Below the pieces are notes generated by a model. It was not told the origin of the DNA. It made no database searches and saw nothing but the letters and a program-made list of their open reading frames with translations. From the NCBI RefSeq assembly GCF_005280295.1, contig NZ_CP040020.1:2914001-2978000 (forward strand): 64,000 nt of DNA, in the 5' to 3' direction. Shown here in pieces: positions 48,045 through 57,657 of the stretch (positions are counted from its first letter, which is position 1; the number at the start of each line of letters is the position of its first letter). Source of the DNA: Brevibacterium sp. CS2 (GTDB lineage Bacteria > Actinomycetota > Actinomycetes > Actinomycetales > Brevibacteriaceae). The position numbers and the translations under genes are program-made.

Positions 48045-48210
48045 CGGACTGCACAATCGAGCCCCGCCGCGGGTGTCGGGGAGCCCCCACCCGCCCCCGG
48101 GACCGCGCTGCCGAGTCGACCCCGCCTCGCGTGCGGGCGGACAGCGGACCGCGCCCGGTGCGGGGGCTCCGCCGTGCCGGAGCAGGGGGCGGGATATGGG
48201 ATGCTGGGGG

Positions 48211-48597
48211 ATGACCGAACCGCACACGAATCCTCCACTCGATCCCACCTCGGACGCGGACGCCCAGGCCGTCCGGGACATCGCCGAGGTCCCGGCCGTC
48301 GAGATCATCTCCGCGGCCGCCGTCCACCTCATGAGCGCCGCCGCCGTCAAGTGCGGTCTCGCCGAGGACACCGACGCGCAGAGCGCCGCCGAGCTCACCG
48401 ACCTCGACGAGGCGCGCAAGCTCATCACCGCCCTCGCCGGACTCGTCACCGCCGGCGCCACGGAGATCGGCGACCACCACGCCCGGCCGCTGCGCGACGG
48501 GCTGCGCAGCCTGCAGCTCGCGTTCCGCGAGGCCTCGTCGATCCCCGACGCCCCCGGCCAGGGGCCCGGAGAGAAGTTCACCGGCCCCGTCCGCTGA
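48211..48597 (+). CDS. DUF1844-family protein
   Basis: A 128-residue soluble, acidic, helical protein. The block [22 protein letters not shown] with [16 protein letters not shown] matches the DUF1844 family found next to infC in many Actinobacteria. Function is unknown. It diverges from infC, and GGGGG lies immediately before the ATG. Confidence 0.85.
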   Translation: MTEPHTNPPLDPTSDADAQAVRDIAEVPAVEIISAAAVHLMSAAAVKCGLAEDTDAQSAAELTDLDEARKLITALAGLVTAGATEIGDHHARPLRDGLRSLQLAFREASSIPDAPGQGPGEKFTGPVR

Positions 48598-48632
48598 CCC
48601 GCCCGGGCCCCGCTCACCGATCCCTCCCCGCA

Positions 48633-48696
48633 GAACTGCGCGGTATCCGGATCCGGTCGCGCAATTGCGCGCTCGGTTTCGGATACCGCGCAGTTC
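48633..48696. terminator. long nested inverted repeat between convergent genes
   Basis: Perfect 17-base arms (GAACTGCGCGGTATCCG and complement) enclose a second palindrome, CGCGCAATTGCGCG. It lies between the DUF1844 gene and the amidohydrolase gene, which converge, so a bidirectional terminator is likely. Confidence 0.65.
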
Positions 48697-48711
48697 GCGG
48701 CTGTGCCCCGC

Positions 48712-50058
48712 TCAGTCGAAGTAGCGCGGGACGTCGATCGCGCCGCCGCCGGCCGTGAAGTCCCGCTCGACGGCCGCGGCGAGCGCGTCGTCGCACAGGT
48801 AGTCGAGGGCGGTGGCGGCCAGCCCGTAGGCCCCGTCGACCACCGCGGCATCGGCCCGCGGGGACGCGGCGGCATCGGCGAAGGCGCGGGTGTGCCAGGC
48901 GACGTCGGCGTCCGCGATCGCGATCGTCGGGTGGATCCCCGGCATCCGCCAGCTCACGTTCCCGAAGTCCGTCGAGGCCGCGAGCGTGTCCGGCACGATC
49001 CCGGCCGGCACGGGCTGCCGTCCGCGCGCCTGCTCGTGGACGGCCCAGCGCGCGGCGAGCTCGCTGCTGGCCCGCACCGGCAGGCTCGGCGGATTGGCGT
49101 CCCAGCCGACCTCGACCCCGCAGCCCGTCATGAGCGCCGCGCCGCGGGCGATGTCCTCGACCCGGGCGGAGAGCTCGCGCAGGGTCTGCGGGTACGCGGA
49201 GCGGACGTACACGCTCACCCGTGCCGACTCGGTGATGATCGACGGCCGGTCCCCGCCGTCCGGGATCGAGGCGTGGACGCGGTCGACGGGGAGCATCTGC
49301 TGGCGCAGCAGTCCGATCCCCTGGTACATGAGCGCGGCCGCGTCGAGCGCGTTGCGCCCCATGAACGGCTGCGCCGAGGCATGCGCGGCGATCCCGCGGA
49401 ACGTGACGTCGAGCGTGCGCCGTCCGAGCCAGGTCTGCTCCGCGGCATCGGTGCCCGAGGGATGGAGCATGAGCGCGGCGTCGATGCCGGCGAAGGCCCC
49501 GTGGCGGGCCATGATCTCCTTGCCGGTGCGCCCCTCCTCCGCCGGCGTGCCGAGGAGCACGACCCGTCCGGGCAGCGGCGTGGCCGGGTCGGTGCCGCGC
49601 ATGACGTCGACGACGGCGAGGAAGGCGCCCACGGCCGAGGCGGCGATGACGTTGTGGCCGCAGGCATGGCCGATGCCGGGCAGCGCATCGTACTCGGCGA
49701 GCAGGGCGACGGTCCGACCGGTGTCCGCGCTCCCCCAGCCCGCCTCGAGCGCGGTGTCGAGGCCGTGCACCCCGATCTCCGCACTCACCCCGGCACCGGC
49801 GAGGACGCCCTCGAGGAGGCGCACCGAGCGATGCTCCTCGAAGGCCACCTCGGCGGTGCGGTGGACAGCATGGGAGAGCGCGACGAGGCGCTCCCGCCGA
49901 CCCTCGAGCGCGGCGCGGAGGCGGTGGAGGAGGGAGACCGGCGCCCCGGTGTGCACCGAGTGCGGCGGACCCGCCGCCCGGGCCCGCGCCTCGGTCTCGG
50001 CCCGCATCGCATCGAGGTAGAGCGTGCTCGGACGGGTGGGCTCGGCTCGATCACTCAT
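48712..50058 (-). CDS. M20-family metallo-amidohydrolase
   Basis: A 448-residue peptidase-family M20/M20D-like hydrolase (AbgB/IAA-amino-acid hydrolase type). Metal-site motifs are visible: GIGHACGHN for the first ligand pair, GTPAEEGRTGK for the acid/base Glu, and HPSGTDA. A dimerisation domain follows (about 215-330). It probably cleaves an N-acyl or p-aminobenzoyl amino acid, but the substrate is unknown. It is divergent from the furA-katA pair. Confidence 0.9.
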   Translation of the reverse strand: MSDRAEPTRPSTLYLDAMRAETEARARAAGPPHSVHTGAPVSLLHRLRAALEGRRERLVALSHAVHRTAEVAFEEHRSVRLLEGVLAGAGVSAEIGVHGLDTALEAGWGSADTGRTVALLAEYDALPGIGHACGHNVIAASAVGAFLAVVDVMRGTDPATPLPGRVVLLGTPAEEGRTGKEIMARHGAFAGIDAALMLHPSGTDAAEQTWLGRRTLDVTFRGIAAHASAQPFMGRNALDAAALMYQGIGLLRQQMLPVDRVHASIPDGGDRPSIITESARVSVYVRSAYPQTLRELSARVEDIARGAALMTGCGVEVGWDANPPSLPVRASSELAARWAVHEQARGRQPVPAGIVPDTLAASTDFGNVSWRMPGIHPTIAIADADVAWHTRAFADAAASPRADAAVVDGAYGLAATALDYLCDDALAAAVERDFTAGGGAIDVPRYFD

Positions 50059-50103
50059 GCTCGCCACCCTATCGGCCGGGTGAGCGACTCCACAGTCGTT
50101 TTC

Positions 50104-50132
50104 TTGAGCAGTTCCAGAAAAGGGCATAGAGT
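50104..50132 (+). promoter_or_regulatory. furA promoter with likely FurA operator
   Basis: A -35 TTGAGC (50104-50109) and -10 TAGAGT (50127-50132) are 17 nt apart. Seven bases after the -10 comes the GTG of furA, so the mRNA should be leaderless. The spacer AGTTCCAGAAAAGGG resembles, from memory, the operator before mycobacterial furA, where FurA represses itself and the catalase. Confidence 0.6.
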
Positions 50133-50139
50133 GGTGGAC

Positions 50140-50601
50140 GTGACGACATCGAGTGCCTCCGAGCTGATCCGGGCTGCCGGGCTGCGGGTGACCGCGCCCC
50201 GCCAGGCCGTGCTCGAGGTGCTCCGCACCTCCTCCGGTCATCCCGACGTGGAGGAGATCACCGCCGCCGCCCGCACGCGGATCGGCAGGGTCTCGCATCA
50301 GACCGTCTACGACGTGCTCGCAGCCTTCGAGCGCGCCGACCTGGTCCGGTGCATCGACCCCACCGGCTCCGCCGCGGCCCGGTACGAGTTCCAGCGGCAC
50401 GACAACCACCATCATCTGGTCTGCCGGTCCTGCCGGGAGATCGTCGATGTGCCGTGCAGCGGGGACGATGTGCCGTGCATGCACCCCCCGGAGTCCCACG
50501 GCTTCGCCGTGGAGCTCGCGGAGGTCGTGTACTGGGGGCAGTGCGCCCGGTGTCGCGACGCCCAGGAGGATCCATCACGATCCGCAACGGTCTCCCTTTA
50601 A
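50140..50601 (+). CDS. furA: Fur-family repressor, FurA/CatR type
   Basis: A 153-residue metalloregulator of the Fur family. It has a winged-helix N-terminus (VTAPRQAVLEVLRTSSGHPDVEEI), a His-rich metal site (HDNHHHLVC) and paired cysteines (CRSC, CARC) for structural zinc. It sits nine bases before the catalase gene, the classic FurA-catalase arrangement that senses peroxide or iron. The GTG at 50140 is chosen from the promoter position; GTG codons at 50131 and 50134 are alternatives. Confidence 0.92.
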   Translation: MTTSSASELIRAAGLRVTAPRQAVLEVLRTSSGHPDVEEITAAARTRIGRVSHQTVYDVLAAFERADLVRCIDPTGSAAARYEFQRHDNHHHLVCRSCREIVDVPCSGDDVPCMHPPESHGFAVELAEVVYWGQCARCRDAQEDPSRSATVSL

Positions 50602-50610
50602 GGAGGAACA

Positions 50611-52134
50611 ATGGCCGAGAACTACACGACCAACGATTTCGGAATCCCCGTCGGCAGCGATGAGCACTCGCTCACCGTCGGCCCCAACGGCCCGATCCTG
50701 CTCCAGGACCACTACCTCATCGAGAAGATGGCCCACTTCAACCGCGAGCGCGTGCCCGAGCGCGTGGTGCACGCCAAGGGCGGCGGCGCGTTCGGCACCT
50801 TCACGGTGACCCAGGACGTCTCGAAGTACACCCGCGCTGCGGTGTTCCAGCCGAAGACGAAGACCGAGACCCTCACCCGGTTCTCCACCGTCGCCGGAGA
50901 GCAGGGCTCCCCCGACACCTGGCGCGATCCGCGCGGCTTCGCGGTGAAGATGTACACCACCGAGGGCAACCTCGACATCGTGGGCAACAACACCCCGGTG
51001 TTCTTCGTCCGCGACACCATCCAGTTCCAGGACTTCATCCACTCGCAGAAGCGCCGCAGCGACTCCGGCCTGCGCGACCACAACATGCAGTGGGACTTCT
51101 GGACGCAGGTGCCGGCTTCGGCCCACCAGGTCACCTACCTCATGGGCGACCGCGGCATCCCGCGGTCGTGGCGCGAGCAGAACGGCTACGGCTCGCACAC
51201 CTTCCAGTGGGTCAACGCCGCCGGCGAGCGATTCTGGGTCAAGTACCACTGGATCTCCAACCAGAAGCAGGAGTTCATCGAGAAGCACGGTCACGAGGGC
51301 TTCTCCGCCGAGGAGGCCGACCAGATGGCCGGCATCGACGCGGATTTCCACCGCCGTGACCTGTTCGACGCGATCGAGGCGGGCAACTTCCCGTCCTGGA
51401 CCCTCAAGGTGCAGATCATGCCCTACGAGGACGCCAAGGACTACCGGATCAACCCCTTCGACGTGACGAAGATCTGGCCGCACGCGGACTACCCGCTGCA
51501 CGAGGTCGGCGTGATGGAGCTCAACCGGAACCCGGAGGACTTCCACTCCGAGATCGAGCAGGCGGCCTTCGCCCCGTCGAACCTCGTGCCCGGCACCGGC
51601 CTGTCCCCGGACAAGATGCTCATGGGCCGGATCTTCTCCTACGCCGACACCCACCGCTACCGGATCGGCCCGAACTACGCGCAGCTGCCGGTCAACCGCC
51701 CGAAGAACGCGGTGAAGAACAGCTACTCGCAGGCCGGTCCGATGTCCTTCGAGAACTACCCGAAGGACCAGCCGACCTACGCGCCGAACAGCTACGGCGG
51801 CCCGCACGCCGATGCCTCGCGGACCACCGAGAACAACCTCGTGTCCGTCGAGGGCGATGTCCTGCGCTCGGCCCCGACCCTGCGCAAGGACGACGGCGAC
51901 TTCAACCAGGCCGGCGATCTCGTGCGCAAGGTCCTCGACGACGCCGGCCGCGACCGCCTGGTCGGCAACATCGCAGGGCACCTGCTCAACGGGGTGTCCG
52001 AGCCGATCCTCGTCAAGGCGTTCGACTACTGGAAGAACGTCGATGCGGACCTCGGCGCACGCGTGGAGAACGTCGTGCGCGGCGCCCAGAAGGAGGGCGC
52101 CGGCACCGCCGCGACGGAGAACAAGCCGAGCTGA
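50611..52134 (+). CDS. katA: monofunctional haem catalase
   Basis: The 507-residue catalase degrades hydrogen peroxide. The active-site His54 lies in [14 protein letters not shown] and Asn126 in [14 protein letters not shown]. The haem-ligand Tyr is in [14 protein letters not shown]. Its length places it with small-subunit catalases. A good AAGGAGG ribosome site precedes the ATG. It is presumably controlled by the FurA protein encoded just upstream. Confidence 0.97.
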   Translation: MAENYTTNDFGIPVGSDEHSLTVGPNGPILLQDHYLIEKMAHFNRERVPERVVHAKGGGAFGTFTVTQDVSKYTRAAVFQPKTKTETLTRFSTVAGEQGSPDTWRDPRGFAVKMYTTEGNLDIVGNNTPVFFVRDTIQFQDFIHSQKRRSDSGLRDHNMQWDFWTQVPASAHQVTYLMGDRGIPRSWREQNGYGSHTFQWVNAAGERFWVKYHWISNQKQEFIEKHGHEGFSAEEADQMAGIDADFHRRDLFDAIEAGNFPSWTLKVQIMPYEDAKDYRINPFDVTKIWPHADYPLHEVGVMELNRNPEDFHSEIEQAAFAPSNLVPGTGLSPDKMLMGRIFSYADTHRYRIGPNYAQLPVNRPKNAVKNSYSQAGPMSFENYPKDQPTYAPNSYGGPHADASRTTENNLVSVEGDVLRSAPTLRKDDGDFNQAGDLVRKVLDDAGRDRLVGNIAGHLLNGVSEPILVKAFDYWKNVDADLGARVENVVRGAQKEGAGTAATENKPS

Positions 52135-52206
52135 TCTCACGGATCAGCTGAGCGCACTGCGCAGCTGAGCTCCCGGCCCTGTGCCTGCGAGCCGAACTGC
52201 ACGCGA

Positions 52207-52235
52207 CGGGCCCCGGACCTCTGGTCCGGGGCCCG
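52207..52235 (+). terminator. katA terminator
   Basis: A perfect 13-bp stem (CGGGCCCCGGACC and its complement, loop TCT) lies about 70 nt after the katA stop. It has only a weak T-rich tail. Confidence 0.75.
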
Positions 52236-52336
52236 TTGACGTGTCCGGGTCTCGCGCCTCCCCCATCGCAGGCGGCCCCGGTCGTGGCACGACTGCGGGC
52301 GGGTGACAGCCACTGCGGCCGGGCCGCGGGCGGGTC

Positions 52337-53161
52337 TCAGCCGAGGGCGGGGTCGATGGAGATCACCATCGAATCGACGCGCTCGACGAACTCCGCGTCC
52401 GCGCTCAGCGCCTGACGCAGGGCGGCCGTCTCACCCGGCTCCGGGAGCCGGTCGACGCCGAGGACGAGGGCGAGCTCGGGACCTGCGAGATGCACGGACC
52501 GGCCGGCCGGGGCGAGTCCCACCCGGGCGATCCAGTCGAACTGCCCGGCGATCCGGCCGGCGGCCCGGGCGACCTCGCCGTCGGCCCACGCCGGCGTCCA
52601 CGGCTGGTCCTGGACGAAGGCCCACAGCGCGGTGCGACGGAGCAGGAACGGGTGGGCCGACCCGGGGTCGATGACGACGAGCTGCGCGCCCTCCTCGATC
52701 GCGGCGACGCACAGGCGCTCGGCCTCGATGGGCACCGGCCTGGCCGCGGTGCCCCAGGCGGTGAGCGCGGGGATGTCGGAGAAGCACGGGGTGCACTCCC
52801 GGCCGTCGTCGGCAGCGAGGCGCACCATCGCCATCTCCGAGGAGTTGTCGTGGACGAGGCCGCGCTCATCGGTGGTGTGCTCGACGGCGGTGGGCAGGAC
52901 CGGGGCGTACACCCGGGCACCGCGCAGGGCCGTGAGCACACCGCGGTGGGCGGCCGGGTCGAAGGGGGCGGCGGTCACCGCATCGAGCGCGGCGGTGAGC
53001 TGCGGCTCGGCCAGCCCGGTGTCCCCGGAGAAGGGATTGGGCTTGAGGTCCCTGCCCTCCCACGGCACCCCGGCCGAGTCAGCAGTGTTCCCGGCGGTCA
53101 TGCCGGTGAGGTGGGCGGGCAGGTCCCGGCTCTCCGGGGCCCCGGGAGTGTCCTCGGTCAT
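52337..53161 (-). CDS. SseB-family protein
   Basis: A 274-residue soluble protein whose centre (about 65-190, RVYAPVLPTAV...LVVIDPGSAHPFLL) resembles the SseB N-terminal domain found in many actinobacterial proteins of unknown role. The first 60 residues are Pro/Gly-rich. It lies 13 nt downstream of hisA on the same strand, so it belongs to the histidine transcription unit. No catalytic motif is visible. Confidence 0.78.
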   Translation of the reverse strand: MTEDTPGAPESRDLPAHLTGMTAGNTADSAGVPWEGRDLKPNPFSGDTGLAEPQLTAALDAVTAAPFDPAAHRGVLTALRGARVYAPVLPTAVEHTTDERGLVHDNSSEMAMVRLAADDGRECTPCFSDIPALTAWGTAARPVPIEAERLCVAAIEEGAQLVVIDPGSAHPFLLRRTALWAFVQDQPWTPAWADGEVARAAGRIAGQFDWIARVGLAPAGRSVHLAGPELALVLGVDRLPEPGETAALRQALSADAEFVERVDSMVISIDPALG

Positions 53162-53174
53162 CGGTGCGATGGCC

Positions 53175-53918
53175 TCAGCGGCCGGCGACGTCGAGCGCCT
53201 CGGAGAGCGTGAACCGGCCGGCGTAGAGCGCCTTGCCGACGATCGCGGCCTCGACGCCCTCGGGCACGAGAGTGCGCAGAGCGGCGATGTCGTCGAGGCT
53301 CGACACTCCCCCGGAGGCGACGATCGGGCGGTCGGTCCGCGCGCACAGGGTGCGCAGCAGGTCGAGGTTGGGGCCCTGCAGGGTGCCGTCCTTGCGCACA
53401 TCGGTGACGACGTAGCGGGCGCAGCCGGCGGCCTCGAGCTCGGCGAGGACGTCGTAGAGGTCCCCGCCGTCCTCGGTCCAGCCGCGGGCGGCGAGGGTGG
53501 TGCCGCGGACGTCGAGGCCGATCGCGATCCGGTCGCCGTAGTCGCGGATGACCTCGGCGGTCCAGGCCGGGTTCTCCAGCGCCGCGGTGCCGATGTTCAC
53601 CCGCTCCGCACCGGTGTCGAGGGCGCGCTCGAGGCTCTCCGTGTCGCGGATGCCGCCGGAGATCTCGACCTTGATCGACAACGCCTTGGTGACCTGGGTG
53701 AGCAGTGCGTAGTTCGAGCCGCGGCCGAACGCGGCATCGAGGTCGACGAGGTGGATCCATTCCGCCCCGGCGTCCTCGAACTGCTGCGCGGCCTCGACGG
53801 GCGAGCCGTAGTCGGTCTCGGAGCCCGCCTCGCCCTGGACCAGCCGCACGGCCTTGCCGTCGGCCACGTCGACGGCCGGCAGCAGGGTGAGCGCGGGTTC
53901 TGTCACGAGTTCAGTCAT
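53175..53918 (-). CDS. hisA: phosphoribosyl isomerase HisA/PriA
   Basis: A 247-residue TIM barrel that isomerises the ProFAR intermediate of histidine synthesis. In Actinobacteria this enzyme (PriA) often also performs the TrpF reaction. Visible parts are [19 protein letters not shown] with the catalytic Asp, VEISGGIRD, and [15 protein letters not shown] with the second Asp. The start MTELV follows GAAGGAAGAG. It is downstream of hisH. Confidence 0.95.
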   Translation of the reverse strand: MTELVTEPALTLLPAVDVADGKAVRLVQGEAGSETDYGSPVEAAQQFEDAGAEWIHLVDLDAAFGRGSNYALLTQVTKALSIKVEISGGIRDTESLERALDTGAERVNIGTAALENPAWTAEVIRDYGDRIAIGLDVRGTTLAARGWTEDGGDLYDVLAELEAAGCARYVVTDVRKDGTLQGPNLDLLRTLCARTDRPIVASGGVSSLDDIAALRTLVPEGVEAAIVGKALYAGRFTLSEALDVAGR

Positions 53919-53939
53919 CGTCTCTTCCTTCATCGGTTC

Positions 53940-54551
53940 TCAGTCGAGGGCCTTCACCCAGTTGGCGAGCAGCTGCGCGCCGGCGTCCCCGGACTTCTCG
54001 GGGTGGAACTGCGTGGCCCAGGTGGACCCGTCCTCCACGGCTGCGACGAACGGCTCGCCGTGGACGGTCGTGGTGGTGCGCGCTCCTGCCGGCGCGGTGT
54101 GCGCGGCGTAGGAGTGCACGAAGTAGAAGCGCTCGTCGCCGATCCCGGCGAACATCGCGCTGTCGGCCGGCGGGGCGACGGTGTCCCAGCCCATGTGCGG
54201 GATCACCGGGGCGTGGAGGAGGGTCACCTCGCCGGCCCACAGGCCGATGCCGTCGCTGGTGACCCCGTGCTCGGAGCCGGAGGCGAACAGCACCTGGAGG
54301 CCGACGCAGATCCCGAGGAGCGGTCGGCCGGCGGCGTGCCGCTCGCGGATGACGTCGACGGCACCGCCGGCACGCAGGCCGTCCATGACCGAGGCGAACG
54401 CCCCGACCCCGGGTACGACGAGGCCGGCGGCAGCGGCGGCGCGCTGCGGGTCGGAGGTGAGCTCGACGCGCGCACCGGTGCGCTCGAGCGCCCGCACGGC
54501 CGAACGGATGTTCCCCGAGCCGTAGTCGAGGACCGCGACCGGGGCGCTCAT
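53940..54551 (-). CDS. hisH: imidazole glycerol phosphate synthase, glutaminase subunit
   Basis: HisH releases ammonia from glutamine for HisF. The 203-residue class I amidotransferase has the nucleophile in LGICVGLQVLF and the His-Glu pair in TQFHPEKS. It overlaps the preceding membrane-protein gene by four bases. hisF is not in this window. Confidence 0.96.
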   Translation of the reverse strand: MSAPVAVLDYGSGNIRSAVRALERTGARVELTSDPQRAAAAAGLVVPGVGAFASVMDGLRAGGAVDVIRERHAAGRPLLGICVGLQVLFASGSEHGVTSDGIGLWAGEVTLLHAPVIPHMGWDTVAPPADSAMFAGIGDERFYFVHSYAAHTAPAGARTTTTVHGEPFVAAVEDGSTWATQFHPEKSGDAGAQLLANWVKALD

Positions 54552-55147
54552 GCGGTGCGTCCGGCGAGCAGGGAGCGGAGGCGGAGGGCGGCGAGGACGA
54601 GCACGACGAGGCCGAGTCCGGCGGCGACCCAGGCCGCGGTCATCCCGCTCAGCGCGGCGATGACGCCGACGACGATCGCGATCACGGCGAGGAGCGCGAC
54701 GACGCCCCACAGGATCGCGGTGCGGGCGAGTGCCGCACGGGCCGGGGTCATGGTCGCCGCGCTCGCCTGGAGCTTCGTCATCGAACCGGTGTCGATCCAG
54801 CCGTCGATGTCCTGCGGGGCGAGGGTCTCGAGGAGGAGCTGTTCGAGCTCGGAGGGCAGGTTGGTGAGGGCGAGCCCGGCGGGGACGTCGGCCTCCCGGG
54901 TGCCGCGCCGGTAATGCGCAGCGTCGATCTGCTCGTCGTTGCGGACGAGGAGGAGCACCTCGTGCTGTCCGGTGAGCTTCGAGAGCTGTGCGGCCGCGGC
55001 GTTGCCCTCGGCGATGTCGGTGCCGGAGAGAACGAGCGCGGAGAAGTCTCCGATCGGCACGACCTCGCCGGGGATGTCGGAGAGCACGCACGCCGCGGCG
55101 AGCTGATCCGGCCGGCCGAAGGGGGTGACGATGACGGTGCGGCTCAC
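54548..55147 (-). CDS. hypothetical membrane protein within the his operon
   Basis: A 199-residue protein of unknown function between hisB and hisH. The N-terminal part (1-130) is soluble, starting (M)[21 protein letters not shown] and containing [14 protein letters not shown]. The C-terminus has two hydrophobic helices (about 142-165 and 168-190). The GTG start overlaps the hisB stop and the stop overlaps the hisH ATG, so it is fully embedded in the operon. Confidence 0.8.
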   Translation of the reverse strand: MSRTVIVTPFGRPDQLAAACVLSDIPGEVVPIGDFSALVLSGTDIAEGNAAAAQLSKLTGQHEVLLLVRNDEQIDAAHYRRGTREADVPAGLALTNLPSELEQLLLETLAPQDIDGWIDTGSMTKLQASAATMTPARAALARTAILWGVVALLAVIAIVVGVIAALSGMTAAWVAAGLGLVVLVLAALRLRSLLAGRTA

Positions 55148-57006
55148 AGTGCTCCCTTGGTGCTCGGGATCCCGGTGACGCGCGGGTCGGGCTCGACCGC
55201 GGCGCGCAGCGCCCGGGCGAAGGCCTTGAACTGGGCCTCGGCGATGTGGTGGGGGTCGCGACCGGCGAGCAGCGAGAGGTGGACGGTGAAGCCGGCGTTG
55301 AAGGCCAGCGACTCGAGCGCGTGGGCGACCATCGAGCCGGTGAAGTGACCGCCGATGAGGTGGTACTGCTGGCCCTCGGGCTCGCCGCTGTGCACGAAGT
55401 ACGGGCGGCCGGAGACGTCGACGACGCACCGCGCGAGCGATTCGTCCAGCGGTACGAGCGCGTCGCCGTAGCGGCGGATCCCGGCCTTGTCGCCGAGCGC
55501 TTCGCGCAGGACCTGGCCGATGACGATCGCGGTGTCCTCGACGGTGTGGTGGACGTCGATGTGGACATCGCCCTCGGCCTTCACCGTGAGGTCGATGAGC
55601 GAGTGCTTCGACAGGGCGGTGAGCATGTGGTCGTAGAACGGCACTCCCGTGGAGATGTCCGAGGCACCGGTGCCGTCGAGGTCGACGCGCACGGTGACGT
55701 CGGATTCGCTCGTCGCACGGTGTGCCGAGGCCTGGCGTTCGGTCATGCGGGGTCCTGGTCCTTTGCTGTCCGGGGGGCGGCATGCGGCGGGCGGTAGGCG
55801 GGGGATCTGGGTGGGGGCGGCGAGGTGCTCCGGGGTGCTCTCGAGCACCCGGTGCACGGCATCGATGAAGGCGTCGGTCTCCTCGGCGGTGCCGGCGTTG
55901 ACGCGCAGGTGACCGGGGATCCCGGTGTCGCGGACGAGGACGCCGGCGTCGAGGAGGTCCTGCCACAGGGCGTGGGGCTCGGCGATGCCGCCGAACAGGA
56001 GGAAGTTCGAGTCGCTCGGCACCACGGTGAAGCCGGCGTCGAGCAGGGCGGCGGCCATGCGCTCGCGCTGCTCGACGAGCGCGTCGACGGTGGCGAGCAG
56101 TGCGGGGGCGTGGGCGAGCGCGGCGCAGGCGGCGGCCTGGGTCAGCGCGGACAGGTGGTAGGGCAGCCGCACGAGGCGCAGCGCGTCGATCACGGCCGGG
56201 TGTGCGACGGCGTACCCGAGGCGCACGCCCGCGAAGGCGAAGGCCTTGCTCATCGTGCGCGACACGATGAGCCGGGGGTGGTCCGGGAGGAGCGTGAGCG
56301 CGGTGCGGAATCCGGGTCGCGCGAATTCGGCATAGGCCTCGTCGACGATGACGATGCCGGTGCTCGCGGCGAGCACGGCTTCGACGACGGCGAGGTCGAG
56401 ACCGTTGCCAGTGGGGTTGTTCGGGGTGCAGAGGAACACGACGTCGGGCCGGTGCTCGCGCACGGCGGCCACCGCGGACTCGACGCTGATCCCGAAGTCC
56501 GCCTCGCGGTCGACGGCGATCCACGCGGCGCCGGTCGACGCGGTGATGAGCGGATGCATCGAGTAGCTCGGGGTGAAGCCGAGCGCGGTGCGGCCCGGAC
56601 CGCCGAAGGCCTGGAGGATGTGGGCGAGGACCTCGTTCGATCCGTTCGCCGCCCAGATCTGCGCCGGGTCGATGCGCCCGGTGCCGGTGTTCTCGGTGGC
56701 ACTGCGCTCGGAGTCGGTGCGCTCGGGCGCGGCGGTTCCGGCGGCGGGGCCTCCCTGACGCTCGAGCACCCCGTCGAGGTAGTGGGCGAGCGCGGAGCGC
56801 AGGCGGTCGAACTCGCGGTCGGGGTAGCGGTTGAGGTCGTGGAGCACCGCGGAGAGCTCGTGCTCGAGCGCGCTCACGACCTCCGCGGGGACGGGATGGG
56901 AATTCTCGTTGACGTTGAGCCGGACGGGGACGTCGAGCTGCGGGGCGCCGTACGGGGACCGGCCGCGCAGGTCGGCCCGGAGCGGGAGATCATCGAGAGT
57001 CGTCAC
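55144..57006 (-). CDS. hisC-hisB: HisC-HisB fusion: histidinol-phosphate aminotransferase and imidazoleglycerol-phosphate dehydratase
   Basis: One open frame of 620 codons encodes two histidine enzymes. Residues 1-395 are HisC, a PLP aminotransferase with the cofactor lysine K254 in [12 protein letters not shown] and CTPNNPTG. A Pro-rich linker (about 396-420) leads to HisB (421-620), with HHTVEDT and GGHFTGS metal-site motifs. No stop separates them. An internal ATG at 55746 (MTERQ) could still make free HisB, since AGGACC lies upstream. Residues 83-112 of HisC are a low-complexity insert. Confidence 0.9.
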   Translation of the reverse strand: MTTLDDLPLRADLRGRSPYGAPQLDVPVRLNVNENSHPVPAEVVSALEHELSAVLHDLNRYPDREFDRLRSALAHYLDGVLERQGGPAAGTAAPERTDSERSATENTGTGRIDPAQIWAANGSNEVLAHILQAFGGPGRTALGFTPSYSMHPLITASTGAAWIAVDREADFGISVESAVAAVREHRPDVVFLCTPNNPTGNGLDLAVVEAVLAASTGIVIVDEAYAEFARPGFRTALTLLPDHPRLIVSRTMSKAFAFAGVRLGYAVAHPAVIDALRLVRLPYHLSALTQAAACAALAHAPALLATVDALVEQRERMAAALLDAGFTVVPSDSNFLLFGGIAEPHALWQDLLDAGVLVRDTGIPGHLRVNAGTAEETDAFIDAVHRVLESTPEHLAAPTQIPRLPPAACRPPDSKGPGPRMTERQASAHRATSESDVTVRVDLDGTGASDISTGVPFYDHMLTALSKHSLIDLTVKAEGDVHIDVHHTVEDTAIVIGQVLREALGDKAGIRRYGDALVPLDESLARCVVDVSGRPYFVHSGEPEGQQYHLIGGHFTGSMVAHALESLAFNAGFTVHLSLLAGRDPHHIAEAQFKAFARALRAAVEPDPRVTGIPSTKGAL

Positions 57007-57015
57007 CGCAGAAGT

Positions 57016-57375
57016 CTATCGTCCGGGGACGGCGAGCTCCTGCCCGGGGTGGACCACCTGACGGTCGAGTCCGTTGACCTCGACGATGTCGAGGACGACG
57101 TCACGGGTGTCCTGGCCGCCGGAGACCGATTGTGCGATCGACCACAGCGAGTCGCCCTCCTCGACGACGACGGTGTCGAAGCCCGCACCGGCCGGGGCGC
57201 CGGCGGCGGACCCGGCGGAGGCCTGGGCCCCGGAGCTCAGCGTGATGACGATCCCGATGACGAGCGCGCACAGGGCCAGACCGAGGGTGCGGGCCAGGCG
57301 CAGGGCGCGGCGACCGCGCGGGGTGAGCACGGTGGCGGCCGCGGGTGCGGGTGCGGGTGCGGTGTTTGCAGACAT
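57016..57375 (-). CDS. LysM-domain membrane-anchored protein
   Basis: A 119-residue protein with one transmembrane helix (about 26-47) and a LysM peptidoglycan-binding domain at the C-terminus (about 67-117, VVVEEGDSLWSIAQSV...VHPGQELAVPG). It is expected on the outer face of the membrane, in contact with the wall. It lies between lexA and hisC, a location shared by similar actinobacterial genes. The exact role is unknown. Confidence 0.85.
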   Translation of the reverse strand: MSANTAPAPAPAAATVLTPRGRRALRLARTLGLALCALVIGIVITLSSGAQASAGSAAGAPAGAGFDTVVVEEGDSLWSIAQSVSGGQDTRDVVLDIVEVNGLDRQVVHPGQELAVPGR

Positions 57376-57454
57376 GGGGTGTCCTCCTCTTCATCGATCC
57401 CGAGGCCGGCCGGTGCGCCGAACTGATGATGCGCGGCGACTGCGGTCCGGGGAT

Positions 57455-57559
57455 TCGAACTCATGTACTATTGAACACAACAATCGAACGGATGTCCACT
57501 ATTTCTCGAACACGTGTGTGAAAATGGATTCGAACGACGTCGCGATCGGCTATGTTCGA
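57455..57559. promoter_or_regulatory. lexA control region with repeated SOS half-sites
   Basis: Four TCGAAC words (57455, 57484, 57506, 57530) and one GTTCGA (57554-57559) lie within 105 bases. The third, TCGAACACGTGTGTGA, is the nearest to the actinobacterial SOS box TCGAAC-N4-GTTCGA. A -10-like TATGTT (57551-57556) precedes lexA by about 100 bases. LexA self-repression is therefore likely. The same region serves the divergent LysM gene. Confidence 0.55.
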
Positions 57560-57657
57560 AGTGTTGCACCGGGCACGGACACGGCCTCGCGGTCGGGACC
57601 GGAGCCCACGACGCTCCGGTCGTGCAGCACGGTGAGAGGAACGGGAAGGGAAGAGGA

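Noticed and set aside
57448..57466. A tRNA T-arm-like GGGGATTCGAACTC
   Set aside because: No matching acceptor, anticodon or D arm could be found around it. The TCGAAC is better explained as a LexA half-site.
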